Shown here one piece after another: positions 56,359 to 64,000 of a stretch of DNA of 64,000 nt. The position numbers and the translations under genes were made by a program. The DNA comes from Channallabes apus. Lineage: Eukaryota > Chordata > Actinopteri > Siluriformes > Clariidae. Location: positions 9,468,565-9,532,564 of the forward strand of contig CM060113.1 in assembly GCA_030522415.1 (NCBI GenBank), given 5' to 3'. Each line of letters begins with the position of its first letter. Within the stretch, counting starts at the first letter, position 1. Under the pieces are notes generated by a model that was given only the letters and a program-made list of their open reading frames with translations, was not told where the DNA came from and did not search any database.

Positions 56359-57885
56359 CAGTGGCTTGCAAAAGTATTCGGCCCCCTTGAACTTGTCACA
56401 TTACAGCCACAAACATGAATCAATTTTATTGGAATTCCATGTGAAAGACCAATACAAAGTGGTGTACACGTGAGAAGTGGAACGAAAATCATACATGATT
56501 CCAAACATTTTTTACAAATAAATAACGTGGGGTGTGCGTAATTATTCAGCCCACTGAGTCAATACTTTTTGCTGCAATTACAGCTGCCAGTCTTTTAGGG
56601 TATGTCTCTACCAGCTTTGCACATCTAGAGACTGAAATCCTTGCCCATTCTTCTTTGCAAAACAGCTCCAGCTCAGTCAGATTAGATGGACAGCGTTTGT
56701 GAACAGCAGTTTTCAGATCTTGCCACAGATTCTCGATTGGATTTAGATCTGGACTTTGACTGGGCCATTCTAACACATGGATATGTTTTGTTTTAAACCA
56801 TTCCATTGTTGCCCTGGCTTTATGTTTAGGGTCGGTGTCCTGCTGGAAGGTGAACCTCCGCCCCAGTCTCAAGTCTTTTGCAGACTCCAAGAGGTTTTCT
56901 TCCAAGATTGCCCTGTATTTGGCTCCATTCATCTTCCCATCAACTCTGACCAGCTTCCCTGTCCCTGCTGAAGAGAAGCACCCCCAGAGCATGATGCTGC
57001 CACCACCATATTTGACAGTGGGGATGGTGTGTTCAGAGTGATGCTCAGTGTTAGTTTTCCGCCACACATAGCGATTTCTATTTTGGTCTCATCTGACCAG
57101 AGCACCTTCTTCCACATGTTTGCTGTGCAAACGAGACTTCTTATGGCTTTCTGTTAACAATGACTTTCTTCTTGCCGCTCTTCCATAAAGGCCAACTTTG
57201 TGCAGTGTACGACTAATAGTTGTCCTATGGACAGATTCCTCCACCTGAGCTGTAGATCTCTGCAGCTCGTCCAGAGTCACCATGGGCCTCTTGGCTGCAT
57301 TTCTGATCAGCGCTCTCCTTGTTCGGCCTGTGAGTTTAGGTGGACGGCCTTGTCTTGGTACAGTAGGTTTACAGTTGTGCCATACTCCTTCCATTTCTGA
57401 ATGAACGCTTGAACAGTGCTCCGTGGGATGTTCAAGGCTTTGGAAATCTTTTTGTAGCCTAAGCCTGCTTTCAATTTCTCAAAAACTTTATCCCTGACCT
57501 GTCTGGTGTGTTCTTTGGACTTCATGGCTCCCAATATTCTCTTAGACAACCTCTGAGGCTGTCACAGAGCAGCTGTATTTGTACTGACATTAGATGACAC
57601 ACAGGTGCACTCTATTTAGTCATTAGCACTCATTAGGCAATGTCTATGGACAACTGACTGCACTCAGACCAAAGGGGGCTGAATAATTACGCACACCCCA
57701 CTTTGCAGTTATTTATTTGTAAAAAATGTTTGGAATCATGTATGACTTTCGTTCCACTTCTCACGTGTACACCACTTTCTATTGGTCTTTCACGTGGAAT
57801 TCCAATAAAATTGATTCATGTTTGTGGCTGTATTGTGACAAAATGTGGAAAAGTTCAAGGGGGCCGAATACTTTGCAAGCCACTG
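56359..57885 (-). mobile_element. Tc1-like transposon, nearly complete, 1527 bp
   Basis: The ends cagtggcttgcaaaagtatt and aatactttgcaagccactg are flanked by TA. Inverted repeats extend about 200 bp (catgaatcaattttattgga; gtgtacacgtgagaagtgga). It carries a broken transposase gene on the minus strand. Confidence 0.93.
56546..57525 (-). pseudogene. Tc1-like transposase with frameshifts
   Basis: The ATG at 57525 begins MKSKEHTRQVRDKVFEKLKA, with an HTH ISKALNIPRSTVQAFIQKWK. The frame changes near 57370 (then RPPKLTGRTRRALIRNAAKR), and again near 57115 and 57065. All three catalytic residues survive in pieces: LWSDETKIE, FQQDTDPKH and QSPDLNPIENLW (a DD34E-type core). The C-terminus is YPKRLAAVIAAK. 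About three indels separate it from an intact gene. Confidence 0.88.
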
Positions 57886-58149
57886 TATATCATATCCAAA
57901 TATCCAATTAGAAAATGGTTCTAGTGGACAAGACTTATTTGCATGTATACTCATCTGGATACAATATATATGAAGTATTACCATATAAGGAATACGGAAG
58001 CTCAATGACTGGGTTGTTTTATGCACTTTGAGACATGGGGAAGTTTGCACAATATCAGAAAACCTGAGAGATATTATAAGAGAGTAGTTATAAGAAAGTT
58101 ACAACAAGAATCTTTTTTTTTTTTTTTTTGATATGATGAATTACTGTAA
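57886..58149. other. intergenic DNA, nothing recognised
   Basis: AT-rich, with a T run at 58112-58130. Confidence 0.4.
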
Positions 58150-59470
58150 AGGCCTTCTACTCATATATTGAATACAGAAGAATGTCCAGAAGAATGGAGA
58201 CTATCAGTTTTCGATTGCATTTTCAGGGTTAAAGGCTGTGAAGAGGACCGGGCAGTTGCATTGATTATCCTGTCAGCAAAATTCTCTTAAGGATTTTGCT
58301 AATTACAATGCAAAAAAAGGAGAAGAGCTTGCTGATGTACAGATGGGATTCTGAAAGGTGTTGGCAAGAAAATCAGACCTATAACCTGCAGATAATAAAG
58401 GAAAAAGCTCAGGTGACGTCTGATCCAATGTATATGGGCTTTATAGACGATAAAAAGAGGCATTTAATTCAGTCGTGCATGCAAAGCTGTGGAAAGTGCT
58501 CAAGGGAATGGGGTTGTGCCAAACTATACTGTAGTTGATGTTATCAAGAATTTATATAATGATCAGCAAGCTTCAGCATGAGTAGACTCATAGATTGGTT
58601 TGTGTTCAGAAAAGGAGTAAAACAAGCTTGACTTTTTTGATCCATATAATTTAACTTTTTACTCAGAATATGTGATGCGATGCTCGGTTGACGAGCTCCT
58701 AGAAAAATTAATAAAGATGATAATGACTCCATAAAAGAAATCAGAGCAAACCATGGTTAGGGTAGAAAAGTAATCAAATCATTTCCAGCCCTCTAGAAAG
58801 ACAATTCATTTAACCATTATGTAAAACAAAGGCTTATGGAAACACTAATGAGGCCGTTTGCAATGTATGGATCAGAAGCCTGGACAATAAAGAAAGCAGA
58901 GCAGAAGAGAAGAACTACGTGTGAGATAACAGCATGGTGGAGTAGTAGTTAGCACTCAGGCATGGGATTCGAGTTCCAGCTTCGGCCTGTGTATGGTTTG
59001 CAAGTTCTCCCTGTGCTTGGTGGGTTTCCTCCTTGCAGGAAGACATGCAGATTAGGCATAACTGGCATCTGAAGTGTGTGAGTGTGTGCTTGTGATGGAT
59101 GGCACCCCATCCAGGGAGTTTATCCGGACTTGTGCCCCAAATCCCATGGAATAGGTTCCAGGCTTCCTGCAGCCTTGTCCAGGATAAGCGATATACAGTA
59201 GTGAATGAGTGAGTGTGAGTGAGAGTGCGATGACAGCTTTCATTAGAATGCTGTCAATAAGTTGAGCTGATGAAAATTTCTATACACGGAAACGTGGCAG
59301 GTCATGATGACATTAAACAAAGATTTAACGGAACAGATTAAGCTAATGGTTATGGATTGAATCCAGATCAAGCAAAAAACAGGGAGAACCTTGGAGAACA
59401 AGACAACCAGTGTTGCCTTCCAGCGCCCCGACCTTCAACAACAGAAGAAGGAACACTTATCATCATCTCT
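58150..59470 (+). pseudogene. RTE/BovB-like LINE reverse transcriptase corpse
   Basis: Ordered but broken RT blocks are visible in the three plus frames: LLRILLITMQKK, then YNLQIIKEKAQVTSDPMYMG with FIDDKKR (the FIDYKKAFD box), VQKRSKTSLTFLIHIIF (RQGCxLSPxLF region), YVMR, and the C-terminal LMETLMRPFAMYGSEAWTIK. Stops and frameshifts are frequent. A SINE at 58930 interrupts it. Confidence 0.6.
58930..59215 (+). mobile_element. SINE, main family, diverged, inside the LINE corpse
   Basis: The head catggtggagtagtagttag leads to tttgcaagttctccctgtgc and ggtgggtttcctcc, then gtgatggatggcaccccatc, with a (GAGT)n tail. It lies within the RTE-like remnant. Confidence 0.75.
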
Positions 59471-59529
59471 TTGATACTATTATGGTTTTCCTTTTGTGCT
59501 TTGTTATGAAACCATGGTCTTATTATGGT

Positions 59530-59872
59530 CTTATCCTGTATTTAGGGTCGCGGGGGACCTGGAGCCTATCCCAGGAGGCTTAGGGCACAAGGCGGGGTAC
59601 ACCCTGGACAGGGTGCCAATCCATCGCAGGGCACACACACACACACACACACACATTCACACACTATGGTCAATTTGGGAACGCCAATTAGCCTAACCTG
59701 CATATCTTTGGACTGTGGGAGGAAACCGGAGTACCCGGAGGAAACCCACCAAGCACGGGGAGAACATGCAAACTCCATGCACACAGAGACAGGAATCGAG
59801 CCTGGCCGGGAATCGAACCCGGACCCTGGAGGTGCGAGGCGACAGTGCTAACCACTACACCACCGTGCCGCC
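59530..59872 (-). mobile_element. SINE, main family, with target duplication
   Basis: On the minus strand it runs from ggcggcacggtggtgtagtg (box A) and gggttcgattcccggc (box B) to gcgaccctaaatacagg. The direct repeat TTATTATGGT flanks it (59520-59529 and 59873-59882). The 3' (AATG)n tail is absent. Confidence 0.9.
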
Positions 59873-59882
59873 TTATTATGGT

Positions 59883-60181
59883 TCTTCATAATATTAATTA
59901 CACTACCATGAAGTACTTTGGTAAAAAACATCGTTGTGTCAATAAGGTCATGAAGTACCATAGTAAAATTAGACCGGTTTACCGTTGTACTTTATAGTGA
60001 AACCTTTCTGATTTTAATTTGGTACTTAATGATATTATTAACACCACCATGTTTTTTGCCAAAGTACTTAATGGTAACCCTGACAATTCTTACAGTAGTT
60101 AAGGATTAGGGTTAGAAATATTAACACCGACATGCCTATACTATACTATACTATACCTACTGATACAGTATGTGCCTTGTA
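59883..60181. other. intergenic DNA, nothing recognised
   Basis: It contains short repeated words such as accatgaagtac/accatagtaaa and (CTATA)n; no gene. Confidence 0.4.
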
Positions 60182-60535
60182 CCTACACCAATCATCCATA
60201 ACATTAACATTTATTATCTATTATGTACCAATAAACATCCAAGGCTCACCCATGCTTGTGGTTCGATTCCACAGAAAAGCCCATGCCACATAAATCACAG
60301 AAAAATATCAGTGCTGGCCACAAGAGAAAGGCACCAGAACACCCAGTTCACCAAAGACTGCTGTGCAAAGAGCCACCATCCCACCTCTAAATTCTCCAGA
60401 TCCTAATCTGACCAAGCTTCCATGGGATGTCCTGGACAATTCATGGTGGCTCCAGCTCACAGCCCACAGCAGCCACATGAACTGCTGCCTATGTCCTGGT
60501 GTCAGATGCCACAGCACACACCCATATGTTAAGGT
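60182..60535 (+). mobile_element. Tc1-like remnant
   Basis: It starts with a degraded terminal repeat, acaccaatcatccataacat. The inside keeps PPLNSPDPNLTKLPWDVLD, a derivative of the SPDPNxxEHLWDVLD block with the catalytic Glu region changed, and later the CQIPQHT region (tgtcagatgccacagcac). The 3' terminal repeat was not found. Confidence 0.6.
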
Positions 60536-60569
60536 ACACTTAAGATACATAAGTTAAACTAAGCCTTTT

Positions 60570-60765
60570 TTGTTGCATACTTCTTCACTGCACCATGAAA
60601 TTCTTTTGCTCACATACAGCAGGTTGTTAGGAATTTGGGGTCAGAACGCAGGGTCAGCCAGGATGCAGCACATCTGGAGCAGAGAAGGTTAGGTGCCTTG
60701 TTCAAGGGTCTAACAGCCACAACTTGGTGAAGCTCGGGCTTGGTGAATCGTCGACCTTCCGTGAA
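60570..60765 (-). mobile_element. tRNA-derived SINE, second family
   Basis: It matches the copy at 2505: gaaattcttttgctcacat, caggttgttaggaatt, gcagggtcagccaggatgc and tcaagggtctaacag. The tRNA-like head is eroded. Confidence 0.5.
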
Positions 60766-61503
60766 TGTGTAGAACTGAGTTAATGTTCCTGCCAATTTAC
60801 TCACAAGGAACTGCACTGTGAGACTATTTCATCTTCTAATCAAGAAAAACATGAGCGAGAAGTGTTTAGAGTGCAAGCAAAAAGTCAGAATTTCTTTTTC
60901 TTGTTTGGCAAAATGAGTAGCCAGAACTGTCGAAAAGGAATATACAGTAATTTACTGTTTTTCCTTTTGAATAAGCATACTCTGGCCTGTCGAAAACTTT
61001 GTGAATTCAGCCCCCTGCTTCTTTCAAATGAGTTTGTGATTTGTGTGTTTGGTCCAGTAATTACCAGAGCTGAAATGACTTCTTTAAAGGCAACTTTTCC
61101 CAAATGGAGCAAGACAGCCACAAATAACAGCTTCATCACAGTAAACTGCCTGTGGAAGCCCATGGTTGCCTATTTAAAGGCTCTGCATTGCTGGAATATA
61201 TCCCCCTTTAGTAGTCATAATTTTCCCAAAGCAACCATTTTACATTGCAGTTGAACTGACTTTTACATTAATTTCTGCTCAGCAGGCTCTTTTCATGACT
61301 CTTTGTGCTTGTTACACAGAAAACTTGAGCACGATAGTGAAACTATACTGGTAATATAATAAACCAAATAAACTTTAACAGGAATATAACTCTTAAACTT
61401 TTATTAGCCCTAATATGCAACAATCCTATGATACTGTGGTTATATATTGAATTATTCGCCATGAAGTTGAAGTTTAGGTTTTAAAAGGAAGTAAGACAGG
61501 TTA
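60766..61503. other. intergenic DNA, no gene seen
   Basis: A 130-codon plus-strand ORF at 60862-61254 has no recognisable domain and low coding character. I see nothing else. Confidence 0.35.
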
Positions 61504-61730
61504 CAGTGGTGTGAAAAACTATTTGCCCCCCTCCTGATTTCTTATTCTTTTGCATGTTTGTCACACAAAATGTTTCTAATCATCAAACACATTTAACTAT
61601 TAGTCAAAGATAACACAAGTAAACACAAAATGCAGTTTTTAAATGAGGGGTTTTATTATTTAGGGAGAAAAAAAATCAATTATGTTATCTTTGACTAATA
61701 GTTAACAGTTTTTGATGAGCAGAAACATTT

Positions 61731-62975
61731 AATTCAATTCAATTCAATTCAATTTTATTTATATAGCGCTTTTAACAATGGTCATTGTCTCAAAGCAGCT
61801 TCACAAAAATGAAAGAAATTTAGCAAAAAAAATAAAAAATTAAAATAATAATAATTATAGGAAAGAAAATAATTGGAAGTGTGTATGTGTGAGAAAAATG
61901 TGCAGATAATAATAATGAGACGAATGAATGAAATGTCTCTGATGAGTAAGCCAAGGGTGACGGCGACGGTGGCAAGGAAAAACTCCCTGAGATGGCATTA
62001 GGAAGAAACCTTGAGAGGAACCAGACTCAACAGGGAACCCATCCTCATTTGGGCGATAACAGATAGAAATGATATAACATCTTGTGTGTTGTGCAGGTGA
62101 AAATTCAATATGACAGAAATTATTTAAATTGACATGAAGACCAGTTCAGCATAGGGACGAGTCAGTAGGTGCAGAGGGCAGATGAGGTCTGGATCACTGG
62201 AAGCACAGGAGCAGCATGTGTAGCTCCAACCATCATAAAGCTGAATCCAGCTGGAGCTGGTCCTCCTCTGGATGCCTCAGGAACCTCGCAGGGTCGGTCT
62301 TTGTCTACTGAAGCTGGCAAAATCTCCCGATGCCTCGGGATGGGTAGAGAAATACAGAACAGATGGGGAGAATTAGCGTAGTTGCCATTCGGTATAGGTG
62401 TACTGGAGTATGAGTACTGGGATGAGTTATGTGTATGCCAAATTAAAAAGATGCGTCTTGAGTCTACTTTTGAACTGAGAAACCGTGTTTGCTCCTCGAA
62501 CACTGTCTGGAAGGCTATTCCAAAGCTTTGGAGCTAAATATGAAAAAGCCCTACCCCCTTTTGTAGATTTTGAAATTCTGGGAACTACCAGAAGTCCGGA
62601 GTTTTGTGATCTTAAGGCGCGTGGTGGATTGTAGCGTATCAGAAGACTGGTTAGGTATGTGGGAGCTAAACCATTTAAGGCCTTGTATGTAAGTAATACT
62701 ATTTTGTAATTTATTCTAAACTGAACAGGTAGCCAGTGCAGGGATGATAATATTGGGGTTATATGATCATATTTTCTGGATCTAGTGAGAACCCTGGCAG
62801 CTGCATTTTGGATTAACTGAAGCTTGTTTATTGAGGATGCAGGACAACCACCTAGTAATGCATTACAATAGTCCAGTCTGGAGGTCATGAATGCATGAAC
62901 TAGTTTTTCTGCATCAGATACGGATAAGATGTTCCTAAGTTTAGCAGTATTTCGAAGATGGAAAAAGGCTGTTTA
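61731..62975 (-). mobile_element. L2-type LINE, 5' truncated, inside the MITE
   Basis: It has the same 3' sequence and (ATTCA)n tail as the copy at 47590 and about 95% identity over shared parts, but stops earlier (gatggaaaaaggctgttt). At the junctions only TTTAA is shared (cattTAAttc and ctgTTTAAgtg), so the target duplication is very short or absent. Confidence 0.88.
62427..62888 (-). pseudogene. LINE reverse transcriptase C-terminal fragment
   Basis: A 153-codon open frame, [20 protein letters not shown] through [20 protein letters not shown] to LKTHLFNLAYT, is the RT thumb/C-terminal region. It retains the base that is deleted in the copy at 48757. The catalytic YADD box is missing through 5' truncation. 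Confidence 0.85.
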
Positions 62976-63124
62976 AGTGTGACAAACATACAAAAGAATA
63001 AGAAATCAGGAAGGGGGCAAATAGTTTTTCACACCACTGTATATGTTTTTTATATCCTAAATGGCACTGGTCCTTTATTTTGTATTAAAAGAGTCAAAAA
63101 TCCTAAAACATGTTTTAATAATTG

Positions 63125-63245
63125 AATACAAAAACTTGTAGACAGATGGACATAGTGTAGTAAAAAGCAAGGAGATTATGTCGAAAAATGATGTATAATT
63201 ATTTTTGAAGTTTATTACAATAAATTCTACAGCTAGAATGTGGGT
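63125..63245 (+). mobile_element. mariner 3' end fragment
   Basis: It translates as KLVDRWT and KKQGDYVEK, the usual mariner transposase C-terminus, and resembles the end of the remnant at 36840-36920. Confidence 0.55.
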
Positions 63246-63780
63246 AATTTTGACTCACTGTCATATTAACTAAACAATACTAAAAAACTATTCTAATAAT
63301 AAAAAAAGAAATTAGTCAATATGAAATGATACTATTTTTCTTTTAAAGCTGCAGGGAATCCTCTTAAAAATGAGTTCTGTCAATGGCACAATATATTATC
63401 AGTCTCATAAATTATGTAACAGAGAGAATTTGGAAAGCATACAGGTATCCATTAAAAATCCATTTTCTAATACGCCCATTAAAAAAAAAAATGGTTAAAG
63501 CATGTTTATCAATATGGCTGAGATACATAAAATGTTAATGCATAGTTTCTGGTTTATATTAATTATTGTCTCAATCCCTATTCAATTTAAATTCCCGAAC
63601 GTAGTCATGATGGAAACAAGATTTTGGAAAATCATCAATCCAAAAGGTTTCTGATTATAGCTGGAATGACTGTAATCAAGTTGGCACCTTGATGCGTATG
63701 TTGTGGTATTGTCCAGTGGTGCTTAGTTACTGAAAGGAGTGATTAACATGTCGATGTTTAATATGCTTTTTTTAATATAG
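63246..63780. other. AT-rich intergenic DNA, nothing recognised
   Basis: No gene or repeat identified. Confidence 0.4.
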
Positions 63781-63782
63781 GG

Positions 63783-63980
63783 AATTGGTGGCTCAGTGGT
63801 AAGTTGCTTGCTTGTTCGATTTCCACCCAGTGCCCAAACCCCAGCCACTGGAGGCAGAAATGGTCCCAAGCTCGAATAAAATGGGAGGGTTGTGTCACGA
63901 AGGGCATTTTAAAACCAGTGCCAAGTCGTTGTGTGGATTGGATGGTCCGCTGTGGCGACCCCTCAATGGCAACAGCCGAA
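63783..63980 (+). mobile_element. tRNA-derived SINE, fifth family
   Basis: A tRNA-like head, attggtggctcagtggtaag, is followed by ccagtgcccaaaccccagcc and a 3' part with tgctgtggcgacccctcaat-type sequence (ccgctgtggcgacccctcaa; cagccgaaag). Its head matches the fragment at 51966. Confidence 0.7.
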
Positions 63981-64000
63981 AGACTCATAGGAACATACAT

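Larger units (their letters stand above)
61504..63039. mobile_element. Tc1/mariner-type MITE split by a LINE
   Basis: The ends cagtggtgtgaaaaactatt and aatagtttttcacaccactg are flanked by TA. The left part is a long hairpin (tatgttatctttgactaata against tattagtcaaagataacac). The element is about 290 bp without its insert. Confidence 0.88.

Noticed and set aside
60862..61254. 130-codon plus-strand ORF
   Set aside because: It has no domain or family resemblance, AT-rich composition and no flanking splice structure; chance openness is likely.

Overview
This is a vertebrate nuclear window, most likely from a ray-finned (teleost) fish. The evidence is a split gene with GT-AG introns whose product is closest to vertebrate FMRP, together with a typical fish repeat load: Tc1/mariner elements, tRNA-derived SINEs, L2-type LINE ends with (ATTCA)n tails, PIF/Harbinger and hAT pieces, and long CA/TA microsatellites. 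The abundant SINE family is of a kind I associate with otophysan fishes such as catfishes, but that narrower placement is a guess.

Only one host protein-coding gene can be supported. It is fmr1 on the minus strand, from its ATG at 43844 to its stop at 26962. I resolved fifteen coding exons. They join in frame to 575 codons plus a stop. The encoded FMRP carries the tandem Tudor/Agenet region, two KH domains, a nuclear export region, an acidic/serine cluster and an RGG box. Upstream (43860-44460) lies a CpG-containing region with a GT/GC repeat in the 5' leader, an E-box, an NRF-1-like half site, CCAAT and GC boxes. Downstream, a 3.3-kb stretch without recognisable repeats (23.7-26.96 kb) ends in a doubled AATAAA and is the likely 3' UTR.

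1-23.6 kb: no gene seen. It is an AT-rich intergenic region with SINEs, mariner-like remnants, a pogo/Tigger-like MITE and a hAT-like MITE. A few repeat-free stretches look like candidate conserved non-coding DNA. 27-43.8 kb: fmr1 introns. The 5.5-kb last intron is packed with transposons, including a Tc1 element with an open 336-354 codon transposase reading frame, and other introns hold a mariner remnant and a Tc1 deletion derivative. 44.5-64 kb: no gene seen. It holds a local duplication split by a MITE, two L2 LINE copies (one nested in a Tc1 MITE), a nest of LTR and Harbinger elements with two kinds of minisatellite, a broken Tc1 element, an RTE-like LINE corpse and more SINEs.

The region reads as an ordinary fish gene in transposon-rich DNA. 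I found no convincing undescribed molecular system. The most interesting points are the fmr1 5' leader repeat in place of a CGG tract, the lack of recognisable counterparts of human FMR1 exons 11-12, the compensated double frameshift that removes the middle catalytic Asp of an otherwise open Tc1 transposase, the nested LTR/Harbinger/minisatellite block, and the L2-into-Tc1 insertion.
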